Below are positions 46,748 to 59,023 of a stretch of 64,000 nucleotides of DNA, in pieces. The notes beneath the pieces were generated by a model. The model saw nothing but the letters and a program-made list of their open reading frames with translations. It had not been told where the DNA came from and made no database searches. Each line of letters begins with the position of its first letter. Positions within the stretch are counted from its first letter, which is position 1. Source of the DNA: Oreohelix idahoensis (lineage: Eukaryota; Mollusca; Gastropoda; Stylommatophora; Oreohelicidae); assembly GCA_024509875.1 (NCBI GenBank), contig JAMPIV010014838.1, forward strand, positions 843,331-907,330, read 5' to 3'. A program made the translations under genes and the position numbers.

Positions 46748-49149
46748 TGTCATGAAATATTCTAATCCACATATATAAATTATTAGGTAAATATGAAGCC
46801 TAACAAATAAAATTAATAAAGAGAAGAGCAATGGTAAAATGACAGTGCTGTCACAAGGAATGTACTCGAAATCCCCCTTGTTTTCTGCTTCGTCTGCAAA
46901 TTGTAACGCTTTCACGTTGATATAAAAGCTTACTGTATTATTACCCGCTTTCTTCAATGAAACGTGTGCTGTATTTCTTGGAAAAGCATTGAGAGGCCCT
47001 GCGTAATGACCTAAATTAATCCTAACATTAATTATATTACGTTACCAAAACGAACGAACAGATGGACAAAAGGATAGCGAGAAGGGAGAGGCAGAAAGCC
47101 GAACACTAAACACGCTTCGCGCGATACGCAAATGCTGCCATCACGCGTGTAAGTCTACATGCACTAATTTTTTTTCAGACGGACAGTGATAAAATACACT
47201 ACCCTTTCCCAGAGTTAGGTTTATAAATCATAACAGACTCTTATTAGAAAAGATAACAATAGATGGGTTTACGTTTGAACACATAACAGTACCCAGACAG
47301 CACATCTTCGAAACAGGAGGTAGAAGAAATTGCATATTTTGAACGCAGCCACGTAGCTCCTTTAAATTAGTATTTTTGGGTTCCTTAGGGCTTGCTGACA
47401 AATAATATGTAAAACGTTACGCAAATAGTCCAGGAATTAATAAATTATACCCAAAATAAAATATTGGGGGTGCCTGACAGCATAAAATCATTTCTGCTCA
47501 TAAGATTTTTTTTTAACGTGTTTGAAAAAAATTTACGTTACAGAAATAGCCTACCATGTAAACTCCAAATTGATTGGAGCGCAACAAATGAAAGCCTAAC
47601 CACGATTGGTCGGGCTATAAATACTATCTTGGTTGTTAGGGGAGACGGGAAAAGATAACATTTTTTCAAACACTTGTCGAAACGTGGCTCATTGGCCAGT
47701 CTCGCTGATATACACACTTGGGAGCGTTAGTTCGAGACCACTTGTTTAAGTGATCCTGATAAAGCATCAGTGCGTTGAAGCCAGCTAAAATTTTGCTCAA
47801 TAAAAGCCTGGAAGATAAGCAGATGGAAATTTGTGCCAGTTTGTGCCAGAATTCATTGCTAATCAACGTATCTGTGTTATTCGTATGAATTGTGGTAAGC
47901 TTGAACCATTTAATATCTTTTAATGAAAATTGAATGTGAATTGTTGATTTATGCCTGTATATATATGTGTAGTTCAGTGGCAAACGTGAGGTAAAGCCTA
48001 AAATGCTCCAGCCTGAACAGAGGGTGTCGGAGAGAAGTAAAACGGCATGGAATGGCCAAACAGTACACTGACACCTGGATGATTGACTAGAAAGAAATAA
48101 TGCTGGAAGTGCAGAGGCGTAGTAACCATTAGGAAGGGTAATACTGGAATAAAGTATTTCAGATGAAGCTGACTGTTGGCCTAACGCTCTGAACGCAATG
48201 TTTGTGATGTATTGTGATCAGTGTAAAAAGAAAATATAAATTAGTTATGAAGTAGAAGGTACATCCTTCTTGATTTCAGGGACAGTGGTCTTGATGGTAC
48301 TGAGCAGCACCTAGTCAGAGCTTTGCTGAATCCAGTGTCGGACAGCATACTCCTTGGTCCTTTTAGTTATCAGTGAGGTGTCTCCAGAGCCCAGAGGAGA
48401 ATTCGAGCAGAGGAGTCCTTTCCTGCCGCCATCACGCCAGATAAGCTAACTTGGCCAGCTGAGCTCAACATTATGTCCCCTCATCTTGAACTGATTTTTA
48501 AAAATTAACATTAAGAGGGGAATTTACTTGTCTTAAAATCAGGAACTGTGAACATCTCCAATACTGGTCCCTAAAGACAAACTATTGAAGTCATGATGAC
48601 AAATACCAACAGAGCTTGAACAAAACAAAACCAGTATTACCTCATTTTACTACTACACAACTGACACACATAGAACATTTGTAATAATATATGTCACTAC
48701 AATATTCATATTAAATACATTCTGTACATAACTTGTAATTTAAATTGATTGTGATTCCTGGTTCCCTTGTAGTTGAATCAGGACACATATTCATTCATGC
48801 CAGTAATGAATACAGATTGTTATTTTAAAGTTTATCAGTGACTCTTTTAATATATCTTTGTAGAGTGTTATATGTATGTGAGTGTCACAGTGTTGTCAAG
48901 AGTAGTGGATTAAATTAAATTGTTTATCTGTCTGTTGTTGTGACTTACACTTCCCCATACTCATACCCTAGACACATAACGTAGCATCACACTATTCCAG
49001 AATAATTCTGACTGAGATATATAGATATGTGGTAGCAAGTAAGGTTATCTATAATACACTACTCTTAATAGATATAGATAACTTCACAGCTGATCTCAGT
49101 CAGTACACTAAGTCCCCTATAAATATTTATAACATCCCACTTCACCACA
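46748..49149 (+). repeat. Element D 3' LTR, complete, 2402 bp
   Basis: Starts TGTCATGAAATATTC after the purine tract and ends CACCACA, then flank CTCAC. Contains the TATA box at 47616 and AATAAA at 47799. Resembles the G LTRs along its whole length, with many differences. Confidence 0.92.
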
Positions 49150-49654
49150 CTCACCATTTTGGTAACACGTATCATACCACATCATCATCATTTTGCTTTA
49201 CACCAGTTCATTCTTAATTAACTACTACTTAATTAACTGCAATTTTATTATCTCATCTGTGTGTTTTGCGTGAATCGTCTTTCACCATCATCACGTTATA
49301 ACCATTACTAACCCTATATGTGTGGATATTTCATTAATAAACCCAACGATCGTTTGATTATTATCTAGTTTGTTAATGTATCACTCGTGTTGTCGGTGTT
49401 ACATATTCACCTATAGGAACATTTCTCTACTCAGATGAGGTTGGGGGCTTTTTCTTTACGGGATCTAAGGGCAGAAGCTAAGGTCGTGGGGAAACAGAAC
49501 TCTTTCCATAATTAATTAGAAAACACTGTCTAGTGGAAAGCATTCGCATTCCTGTCTTCTTGTCCCTATCTCGAATAGGTCTTTATTCTTTCTTAAGGAG
49601 CCAATTTCTAGAGACCTTATATCTAATATCTCATAGACTATTCCTGGCAAAAAC
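49150..49654. other. Flanking DNA with possible orphan primer site
   Basis: No gene. Near 49442 TTGGGGGCT is followed 11 bases later by ACGGGAT, resembling the interrupted primer site of element B. This may be the remnant of another LTR-leader junction; no LTR end pair was found. Confidence 0.35.
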
Positions 49655-49862
49655 TACTGTCGTAGTTGCCCCAGTACACACCACACGACAAGAATCAATC
49701 CAGTTTTCTCTCTCGTATTGCTCGTAATCGTGATTTAAAGCAAACAGGTGATTGGCCTGTTGTGCCTTTGCATGGTGGAGGGGCTGCCTCCTTACAGCCT
49801 CCATGCAGGCCGCCCTCCTCCTTTTTCATCCGGGCTTGGGACCGGCATAGGCGGAGTTAAAA
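49655..49862 (-). mobile_element. 5' UTR fragment of RTE-like LINE
   Basis: The inverse of 49720-49862 matches the GC-rich 5' end of copy E (29866-29990), including TGGAGGGGCTGCCTCCTTAC and the AAAGCAAACAGGTGATT stretch. Similarity fades toward 49655. No coding remains. Isolated 5' ends are unusual for LINEs, which normally lose the 5' end. Confidence 0.8.
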
Positions 49863-51139
49863 ATAAAAACACAAATAGAAAAATGGAGAAAAATAACGTT
49901 ATGACATAATTTTATATTTCTCTCCCTTCCGCTCCGTTCCTGCTTTAGTAACAGCGCCCCTCTCCCTGTCTTATTTTTTCAACTGCTGTTGGTATTTGTG
50001 GGTACGAGGCCAATGCACTTTCCGTCTCTTCTTTAAATGTATTTTCTTATCATTTTTTTTTATATATCGACTATCAGGTACGAACGTCTGGAGTCAGACG
50101 AGTATTAAGCTAAACAGAACTAAAAATAATAGATAACAAGACCAAACCGCCCATCCTCTTGGTAAACTCTTCACAGCAAGATTAAATGTCTTGCCTAATT
50201 CATACCTCTCCCTCTTCTAAGTTCATGTACCGTGTTTTCTTCACATTATGCCACAAAATGATCACGTGCTACAAAAGAAAACTCGTGTAGACGCTATCTT
50301 AATTGTCAGACATAATAACAAAACAAATCTCTTCACCAGTATGGTTATCAAACCAGCCGAGGCCTCTCACACGTGGTAGCAGAAACGACTTCAACGTCAA
50401 ACGAGAAGGTAGGGGTAAAAAAAAAAAGCATACCTCAGACTTCTCTAAAGTATTGGTAGACTACTCATGCACCCACCACGACGTCTGTGAGATCACACGT
50501 CGAACATTCACCGTGGCAGTCAAGACATCACTTGTACGTGAGACTTCAAAGTGCTAGGACACTCAGCAGCTCATTCAAGTAGATTTCATTCATCGATATC
50601 ACTTACCTCACATCCTTAACATCGCAGTGAATAAAAACATAGTTTTTTTTTTTTCAAATATTTTATTTCCCAAACACAAAAAGAAAAATACTCAATCACC
50701 TGTTTGATCTTTTTTGTGTATTACCAACGATACAAACATGTTAAATCTTAAATTAATTTAGAGGTATCTGACAAGGACAAAATAACGCCAAAAAATTATT
50801 TTGATCCATTTCAAAGATTCGTTGTAGGTGGCTCAGACATTGAACTTTTTTTATGTGCTCTAGTTTTTTTGTTTTTTTTAAAATTGAGAAATAACTGTTT
50901 ACTCAGCTGTACTTAGGTTTTTGTCAGCGGTAGCTGTAATATTTCTTGACATGCCATTTTCAAATTTTGTGTGTGGTATATTTTACAACTTTTGTCTTCG
51001 TCATCTGCGTCCGTGATGGTGCTGAATTGAAAGTAAAAAAAAAAATGTGAGAATAATAATGATGAAGATAGTATTAATGTTGCCACTGATTATACTATTG
51101 TATCACGAATGACTAATTGTCTTTTGTTTACGTTATGTA
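49863..51139. other. Unassigned non-coding DNA
   Basis: No gene or element end recognised. Homopolymer A and T runs, short frames only. Confidence 0.55.
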
Positions 51140-51492
51140 AATGAACAAGTAGTGAGATCGGATGCCAAGCATTCTCGGATAAGGGCGAAAAAATATGAGG
51201 TCTCGTGTGCTAGTTGCGCACGTTAAAAATCCCACGGCAATTGGAAATCGTAAAGAGTACGCCGTAAGGCCGCTGCCCTGGCAAAATTTAAAAATTAGAA
51301 ACCTACTCACCACATAAATATTTATAGAATATGTGATTCCTATATACACATATTGGGATTCTCACTGGTGCTGCGGAGTTCGTGCACTGAGCTGAGATCC
51401 TCCTTGTGTGATCTAAGGGAGGAAATAGGAGCACTGATGGAGTGTGTCCGTGTGCAATAAATATGGTCGTTAAAACCAAACCAAACCAAATG
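51140..51492 (+). repeat. Possible retroposon with AAACC tail
   Basis: The unit ends in AAAACCAAACCAAACCAAA after a CAATAAATATGG word, a pattern typical of retroposon 3' ends with a short tandem tail. The inner part has a GC-richer core (GCGCACGTTAAAAATCCCAC, then GGCCGCTGCCCTGGC). No reverse transcriptase remains, and no tRNA-type A/B boxes were seen. Left limit uncertain. Confidence 0.45.
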
Positions 51493-51674
51493 AACACAAC
51501 ATATTAGAAGGAAGCTGATATGTTTTACTGTTTGTCTGCGCTAGAAATGTTGTTGGCATATCTGTGCCTCGTGCAATGCTCGGCGGTCTCCGAGAAGACA
51601 TAGATGGAATAAGGTCACTGCCCCCTCAGGCATGTTTATTTAAATTGATTCTTAGATGATGTTCAAGAAATGTT

Positions 51675-51758
51675 ATATTTATCATGTGCATGTAATCATG
51701 TTTATCATGTGCATGTAATCATATTTATCATGTGCATGTAATCATGTTTATCGTGTGC
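51675..51758 (+). repeat. 23-bp tandem repeat, about 3.6 copies
   Basis: Units of ATRTTTATCATGTGCATGTAATC start at 51675, 51698, 51721 and 51744; the last is partial. The copies are nearly identical. Confidence 0.92.
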
Positions 51759-52380
51759 TTTTTATTCTATAAAGTAGGCCTATATTACATTTTATTACAA
51801 TTTTATTGGTTCTTCCAGGCTGCAAAGTCTCTGGCATTTGTTTATAGCGCTTCATAATGTCTATAGTGTATACGGCCTACCCCTTCCCGTGCTTTTAATA
51901 TTTATACCTCTCTACACTTATTAGCGCTCCAGTGACGTGGTCAGTTTGATGTTTTTTTTAAATTTTATTTATTGTAACAATGAAAAACACAAAACGATCT
52001 CTCTCGTCGCCTTGCACGAGCAATCACGTCACATTTCTTACTCGTAACGGCGCGCTTAGCAACGTCCGTTTGAGCACCAAAAAGTTCCAAGATAATTGAC
52101 GCTTTGTGGTGTGCAAAAAGAAGTGCAACACATATGTTTTGTATTTGCTGATTTTTAGGTTCAAGATGTTTAACTTACTTTTTTAAACTGAATGTGTATG
52201 GTGGACATTATTTTATAAATGTCTTTTTTATTATCAGTTGTTCTCAGTTGCTCTTGTAGCTGTTATATTCTGATTCTTGTTTTGGTGGTATTTAATTTTA
52301 CTATGTTAAAAAATCTACCGTCATAGTCCACAAGCCCTGTGGAGAAAAGCGAATTCCATTCCAGACGTTGTTCAACTATT
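51759..52380. other. Unassigned non-coding DNA
   Basis: No gene or repeat recognised up to the LINE fragment. Confidence 0.5.
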
Positions 52381-52778
52381 ATTCTCAATGTGGTTATCTG
52401 GTCTGTTTTGTCGAAAACCTGCATGTTAAATCTAGCAGTTGTCTCTCTGTGGACTCTTTGAGTCTCTCCAAGACGACCCTGTTTAATATTTTTCTTAGCA
52501 CTGATAGTAACATTATTCCTCGGTAATTTGTGCAGTCTTGTAAATCTCCCGTCTTATGCAACTTGACTAGATATTCTTTCTTCCATTCTGCTGATATGTA
52601 TTCTCTCTCCCAGACATCATTAAGCAGTTTGTATAACATCTATGTACAGGTTTAATTTCTGCTTTTACGGCCTATGCTGGAACGTCATCTAGACCAGCTA
52701 CGTTTTCCTCATTTAGATGTTGTATGGTGTGACATAATTAATTTTGCGCTCTCTTTTCCTCTCCGGCAGTATTAAACT
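52381..52778 (-). pseudogene. LINE J reverse transcriptase fragment
   Basis: Minus-strand reading gives HLNEENVAGLDDVPA, then LYKLLNDVWEREYISAEWKK, LVKLHKTGDLQDCTNYRGIM and LERLKESTERQLLDLTC. These are the opening RT motifs of a CFDP2/RTE-like LINE (the KxGDL..C.NYRGI signature). The fragment is interrupted by stops and ends before the catalytic motif. It continues, across an insertion, from the endonuclease/linker part at 54689-55690. Confidence 0.85.
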
Positions 52779-52785
52779 ACATTTG
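52779..52785 (+). repeat. 7-bp direct repeat, left of insertion
   Basis: ACATTTG, repeated at 54682-54688. Confidence 0.65.
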
Positions 52786-54681
52786 TTGTGCGTACTGAAT
52801 TAGGTGCATTATTCTTTGGTTATGACACCATTTTCCCTACTGTCATTGTTCACATTTCACACTTCGATGCATGACAGGGCCAGACAAGCGTATCGCCCAT
52901 CCCTGAGAGATTAACTGAGTCCCTAAAACGTGATAATACCACACTGACTCCATGTAAATGCGAGCACGAAGTGTTTGCTTAAGATTGCATAATTCTTCAG
53001 ACTCGACAGGAAAAATGTAAGAAGTTGTAACGTAAACATTACCAAGAATTGTCGGATGTGGCAACTCCACATACGGAGAATGACTGTTTAAAACCTTTAA
53101 ACGCATGAGTCATACAGCATACTGCATGAGAAAATGCTTTCATAATATGAACTTTGAATGTATTGGCTGACATTTGAGGCGCCAATAAACAAAAATGCGA
53201 TTGGAAGATTTGTCAGAGCGCCATGCTGGAAGCATGGACCGAGAGCTGCGATATAACGTAGACATCTAATATACGACACTGCATTCCAGAAATCGTCACA
53301 AGTAGACATCTAAGACCTTGCAAGAGGAAAGAACAAAGTCAGTATTCTTAATTTTTAGGAACGGAAAAACGTATTAGAGCATCTTTTATCCACTGGAAAA
53401 GAAAACTCGCCAATATTAACACGTAACCTGATTCTTATAGAAACTACTCACAAGTCACAGATGAATTCTAGAATAAGAAATAATATCCCAGACGTTGTTC
53501 GAGGCATCTATGTTAAGTTGCCAAGACTATTTACCTGAGCAAGACGTCTAAGATTTGCCTAGTTACTAGGGTGAGTTGCACATATTTTTATACTTTGAAT
53601 TTTACTGATTTATACTAGCTAAGAGTGTTAAAGATTCGAGGCTGGTAAACCTCAGCATGTGAAAAGGATACATTCATGAACCACCACAGCAAGCGCTGGT
53701 GATTGCTTCATGCTAGTTCTCACAGAAGAACCAAAAGCAGAAGTAATCTCAGACTATAAGTGGAGAAAAGAAAGGGGAAGATGATGAAATCATATGTATA
53801 TTATCATTTGTAATGAGCTGTATGTATGTTTAAAGTTGTTCACTCAGACGCAAATTTTGCCGCTGTCCAGTTGAATTTTTTTTTCATTATATTAGCTAAA
53901 AGAATGGCGATTTTGTTATCACATCCCCTTAGTTATATGATATACGCTCAGGGAGATTACAAATTCTGATTAAAATATCGGTGACGGACAGCGGGGAAAG
54001 GCGCCTGATCTAAATCAGGAAGACAAATACTTAGCAGCGGGATGTGTTCTTTTATTCCCTCTTAAGTTGATGGTACGGATTGGAGAGACCATTTGAGGTT
54101 CTACCCACGTTACCAGCTGTACTAGTCTGTGGTTCGAAGCTTGAGATCGACACGTGAAACTTACATCCCACGAGTAGTGAAGACCCTTGCCTTGACCGGA
54201 AGCGGTTACCTCCAGAATCCTTTGGAGACGTGCCATTGCCACAGAGACGAAGTGACGGAACCAGCAGCACCAACATTTCAGCAATTTGGAAGCTAAGTTA
54301 TACGTTTAGCAGGCCACCTCAAAAGACTATATTTTCATCTCCCAAACCGAGATCTATGATGAACCATAATTTCTCATAATTTCCATTTCATATTTATTTA
54401 CATTTGTTTCAAAGTAATTAAACATTAAATTTATATATATTGATTCTGACAAATTCGTAGTTGAATTAATCATTGTATATGTATGATCCAGAACCTCTAG
54501 TATGTGTTCAAGGTAGAAGCGAGGTAGAAGCATCATTGTCCTTCTATCTACAACTCTGCCAAGAGTAATCGTGTGCGAAGGTAGACACCTTTGAAGATTC
54601 ACATTAGATACTCTAGGTTTTGGCGACTGTTGGGCCACTACCGCAGAGCAAGGGGAGGCAACCCATGACAATTTGGCTTTC
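52786..54681. mobile_element. 1.9-kb insertion in LINE J, unidentified
   Basis: The stretch separates two parts of one LINE reading frame and is bounded by ACATTTG repeats. No reverse transcriptase, transposase or LTR ends were recognised, and open frames (for example 54015-54284 and 54354-54683 on the minus strand) are short and unconvincing. The ends show no inverted repeat that I can see. It could be a non-autonomous element, a truncated retroelement, or more than one insertion. Confidence 0.6.
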
Positions 54682-54688
54682 ACATTTG

Positions 54689-55690
54689 GTCTTTCACAGT
54701 TGATTTGTCGCTCCTCTTCCGTTGGCTAGAGGTCTCGTAGATTTAGTGGAACTGGTTTATTGAGAAGTTCTTCAAAATGTTCTCTCCATCTCTTCATTTG
54801 TTCTTGTATATTGATAACCAATTTTCACTTTTTTGTCTTTGATGAGACCATTTGATTGCTTGTATTTTCCTGTGATAGCGTCTTTGTGTTGTACAGGTCC
54901 TTAATTCCTTTGGCTGCAGCTTCCTCTGCTTCCCTTGTCAATCCCTCGATATATTTCCTCTTGTCTCTTTTGATGTTTCTTCTTACTTTTTTATTTGCTT
55001 CTATGCACACTTCATGAGCCTTGGCTTTGAATATTATGGTTTTGCATATGTTTAAGTCTGCTTTGTTGTGTTTCCTGTCTTTGATTTTGTTGATGGTTTC
55101 TGCTGTTAGCTTCATTTGTTGATGGTTTCTGCTGTTAGCCATGCACTGTGCTGATGTTTTCTTTTTCAGAGTACCTCTCCCGGCTCTCCGCATGCCATTT
55201 TCCATAAATTATTGATTTATTGCTAGTGACCTTCTGCATTTGCTACATTGTCCAGCTGTTGGAGTAATTGGTATTTGTTGGATATTGTTACCGTAAATTT
55301 GCTTCTTGATTTCTAAAAAATCCCATATTAAACTGTTGTCTTTAGCGTTGCATATCTATTGAGTTTTATTTATTTTTTGGCTAACTTCTGCTCCGCTAGA
55401 TACATTGACGTCATGTAATGATCTAAACTTCCTGTTTTTGCATATAAGATTAAACTGATTTTGTGTTCTGCGGTCTCGTGATATTCACATTGCCCCATAT
55501 GTAAACATGCTGTCCTATAGCAGCCAGTCCAACTGAAGCAAAAAAGCCTGTACAAATTTCTAGACATTTTCGTTCATTGCCTTTAATCCACGTTTTCCGA
55601 GAGCCGATGTTGTCTGCTCCCACCTCTGCACTCAGGTCACCCATCAACACTGCGACGCACCCTCTTCCCCCTGTTCATGACATTCCGTAG
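54689..55690 (-). pseudogene. LINE J endonuclease remnant and linker
   Basis: On the minus strand, MLMGDLSAEVGADNIGSRK and ERKCLEICTGFF (55650-55530) are the GDLNAKVG segment of a CFDP2-like endonuclease. Then comes a basic linker, EANKKVRRNIKRDKRKYIEG with EAEEAAAKGIKDLYNTK (about 54830-55010), and RWREHFEELLN-like coding near 54790 and INCER near 54690. Many frameshifts. A 24-base duplication of a TTGTTGATGGTTTCTGCTG-type word sits near 55088-55138. Confidence 0.85.
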
Positions 55691-55705
55691 TCCGGTGTAA
55701 AATTC

Positions 55706-55768
55706 CCCCCCCCTCCCCCCCCCCCCCCCCACCCCTCGCCCCCCCCCCCCCCCCACACACACACACAC
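55706..55768. repeat. Poly-C and (AC)n low-complexity tract
   Basis: Nearly pure C with single T, A or G interruptions, ending in an ACACAC run. Sequencing or assembly length errors are likely here. Confidence 0.9.
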
Positions 55769-55970
55769 AAACAGGTTCTCCCCTGTCACTGGTTGGTTCA
55801 CAACACTGGATAATGCTTATCCCTACTTTCACTCGGCCCCTCCGACAGCCGCCGCTATCTCTCAGTGCCCCATTGCTTCCCATTCAACGAGTGCTCTCCG
55901 TACTTAGTGCCCCTTTATATAAGGAGGCACTATCCCTACTCCCTCAGGCTAAAATAGGAGCCACCCCCTC
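55769..55970. other. Unassigned flank of element G
   Basis: Short C-rich segment with no recognised feature, ending CCACCCCCTC before the LTR. Confidence 0.5.
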
Positions 55971-57994
55971 TGTCGTGAGAAATTCTAATCCACATATATA
56001 AATTAAAAGTAAATGTAAAGCCTAACAAATAAATTCTATAAAAGGAAGAAGAATGGTAAAGAACAGTGCTGTCACAATGACAGTACTCGAAATCCCCTTT
56101 GTTTTATGCTTCGTCTGCAAATTGTAACGTTTCCACGTTAAATATAAGCCACTGCATAATACAAGCGTTTCCACAACACATTAAAACGGGTATTGCATTT
56201 CTAAGAAAAAACATTGAGAGGCACACTGCGTATGACCTAAATTAATTACACTACGAATGGACAGATGGATGTAGGATGGAAAGAAGGGAGGGCTGAAAAT
56301 CAGGAACGCATGCAACACTAAACACGCGTCTCGCTATTAATGCCACCCCCAACAAGCGTAACGCGATATACAATTACTACTATCACGCGTGTAAGGCCAC
56401 ATGCAATAACTTTTTTTCAGACGGACAGTGATAAAAACACTACCCTTCCCAGAGTTAGGTTTTAAAAAACCTGGAAAACGCTTATTAGGAAAGATGACAT
56501 TAGATGGATTTACGTTTGAAAACATGACAGTACCCAGACACCACATGGGGATTGAAGTGAACAGGAGGTGGTAGAAAATGCACATTTTGAACGCAGCCAC
56601 CTAGCTCCCTTAGATTGAGATATTTGGATTTCTTAGGGCTTGCTGACACAGAATATGTTAAGTGTTACGCAAATAGTCCAGGAATTAATAAATTATAGGC
56701 AAAAGAAAATAATGAGGGTGTCAGACAACCTAAAAACTCGGAGTCGCTCAGTGGCAGAATTTTAAACCACCATTGTACGGAAATAGGCCACAAGTTACAT
56801 TTGAATTGATTGGATGGAATGATATGTAAGGCTAAACACGATTAGTCGGACTATAAATGCTATCGTTTGTTGTCAAGGGAGACGAAAGTAAGAGTACTTT
56901 TTTTCAAACGATTGGGTAGAGATGGCCTGATTGGTTAGGTCTGTTAATATAGTTAATTGATAGCGTTAGTTCGAGACCACTAGTTCAAATAAGCTTGATA
57001 AAGCAACAGTGCGTTGAAGCCAGCTCATATTTTTGCTAAATAAAAGCCTGGAACATAAGCAGATGGGAATTTGTGCCAGTATTTGTGCCTACATTCAGTG
57101 CTAGTCAACGTATCTGTGTTTATTTCCTTGAATTTTGGGACTGTGGTCCTAGTTATTGAAGCCGCACCTGGTCTGAGCGTTTGCTGAATCCAGAGGCTAC
57201 AACATACTCTTGGGTCCCTATAGTAACCAGTGAGGTGTCTTCAGAAACAGTGAATAGTCGAGCAGAGGAGTCCTTGCCTGCCGCCATCACGAAAGTTAAG
57301 CCCACTGTGGCCAAAAGAGCTCAACACTATGTACCCCTCGTAAATGACACTAACTTAATTAAAGAGGGGCAATTAATTGTTTTAATGTTCGGAACTGAGA
57401 CCATCTCCAATACTAGTTCCAAACATACACAAGCACATGCAGTCATGATGTCTAATAAGAATCTATCTTGAAGAACAAAACCAGTATTACCTCATATTAC
57501 CACATAACAACTCACACACATAGAATACTAATATTGTATGTCAATGCAAAGACCACATTTATATCTGTGTACATAATATTTGAAATTACATGTTATTATA
57601 TTGCCTGGTTCACTGTGTAGTTGAATCAGGATCACTATTGTAGAGAAAATCAATACATATGTACATATCTGAAATTTATCATTGAATCTTTTTAAGATAG
57701 TCTTCTAGAGTGTTGACTGTTTGTGAGTGTCACAGTATTGTCAAGTGTGGTGGAATAATTAAATTGTTTATCTGTTGTTGTTGTGGTGACTTACACTTCA
57801 TCATTTGCATAACCCTAGACATATAACGTTGCCAACACAATATTCCAGAATAATTCTGACTGAGATATAAATATGTGGCAGTAAGTAAGGTTATCTGTAA
57901 AACCCTACACATATTAGATACAGATACCTTCACAGCTGATCTCAGTCAGTACACTAAGTCCCTATAAATATTTATATCATCCCACTTTACCACA
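55971..57994 (+). repeat. Element G 5' LTR, 2024 bp
   Basis: Starts TGTCGTGAGAAATTC and ends TTTACCACA. Contains TATAAATG at 56852-56859 and AATAAA at 57039-57044, parallel to element D. Confidence 0.93.
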
Positions 57995-57999
57995 TATAT

Positions 58000-58017
58000 T
58001 GGGGGCTCGTCCGGGTT
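58000..58017 (+). promoter_or_regulatory. Element G primer binding site, tRNA-Pro type
   Basis: TGGGGGCTCGTCCGGGTT lies five bases after the LTR end. All but the last two bases fit the classical tRNA-Pro primer site of murine leukaemia-type retroviruses. Confidence 0.85.
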
Positions 58018-58198
58018 ATTGAATCCTTTACTAGTATAAATATTGGGGGTAATTCACTTCAGGGAATATAAAAAGTTAAAAGGTATCCTTGGGTGGAATT
58101 AAATAAGGTTGAGCTCTTGGTGCCTGTTTTGTCCATTGGATATATAATTACAGATTATATTGTTTAGTTAGATATTTTATTTAATTACCTGATATAAA

Positions 58199-58969
58199 AT
58201 GGCGGACCTGGCCAAATTTCGATCTGCGGCTGTACAGACTGCAAAAGAGTTGGGATTAGATGGGCAAGTTATGATTACCTATGTCACTACTGAATGTGAC
58301 AAATTTATTGAACGCGAAGAAAGAAGGTTTGAGGCCGAAAGAAGGTTAGAGGCTGAAAAAGAAATTAAGAGGTTGCAGATTGAGGCTGACAAAGAGGCTA
58401 AAGCATTGGAGGCTGATAGGGAGATTAAGAGGCTCCAAGTAGAAGAACAAAAGGCAGAAAGGGAAGAGAAGAGATTAGCTGCAGAAAGGGAAGAGAAGAG
58501 ATTAGCTGCAGAAAGGGAAGCAGAAAAGGAGGAGAAGAGATTACAAAGGGAACATGAGCTACGACTAAGGGAGTTTGAGTTTCAGGGCCATGCTCCTGAA
58601 AATGGTGCCAGTCCCTTTGCCTCTGATGCTACTGCTACTCAGGGAGCCTCAACCTCAGCTATGAACTTTCATTTAGATCATTTTGTTGAGAAAGACGATG
58701 ATATTGAGAGCTATATAAATAGATACGAATTATTAGCTACCACATATGGGTTAGAGAGAGAAAGGTGGAGCTTAAAGTTATCTCAAGGACTTCGTGGGGC
58801 AGCTTATGAAGTTTTTGCCAAAATGCACAGAGATGATCAGGAAAATTATGACATGCTAAAGCAGGCTCTTTTGTTAAGATATGAGAAGAACGCAGAATTT
58901 TACAGAAAAAATTTAGGAATGCTAAACTACTGTCAGGTGAAACCTATCACCAGTTCTCTGCACGGATAG
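58199..58969 (+). CDS. gag: Element G gag N-terminal part, frameshifted
   Basis: Starts MADLAKFRSAAVQ. The coiled coil (residues about 35-125) is shorter than in D because the ETKRLQAEA repeat number differs. Then the capsid start YINRYELLATTYGLERERW and LSQGLRGAAYEVF. At about 58908 one G is missing relative to D, so the frame diverts and stops at 58969. An extra G near 59000 restores the original phase, and coding continues in the frame open from 59024. The two changes compensate except for about 90 bp inside the SCAN-like domain. Confidence 0.9.
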   Translation: MADLAKFRSAAVQTAKELGLDGQVMITYVTTECDKFIEREERRFEAERRLEAEKEIKRLQIEADKEAKALEADREIKRLQVEEQKAEREEKRLAAEREEKRLAAEREAEKEEKRLQREHELRLREFEFQGHAPENGASPFASDATATQGASTSAMNFHLDHFVEKDDDIESYINRYELLATTYGLERERWSLKLSQGLRGAAYEVFAKMHRDDQENYDMLKQALLLRYEKNAEFYRKNLGMLNYCQVKPITSSLHG

Positions 58970-59023
58970 AGACATACTTGGAGAAATGGACTTCTCTGGG
59001 GGAAAACCCAAGATCTTAAGGAA

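Larger units (their letters stand above)
40426..49149 (+). mobile_element. Gmr1-like LTR retrotransposon D, internally deleted
   Basis: Order: 5' LTR lacking about its first 310 bp, primer site, leader, gag with zinc knuckle, partial integrase HHCC domain, an unrecognised charged module, integrase C-terminus, RT, RNase H, purine tract, complete 3' LTR. Protease and the integrase catalytic core are absent. The LTRs differ at roughly a dozen positions over about 2.09 kb by eye. The same deletions occur in element G, so both descend from one defective master. The outer 5-bp duplication cannot be tested because the 5' end is missing. Confidence 0.93.

Noticed and set aside
55644..55883. Gly/Cys-rich open frame
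   Set aside because: Translation of the poly-C and AC tract.
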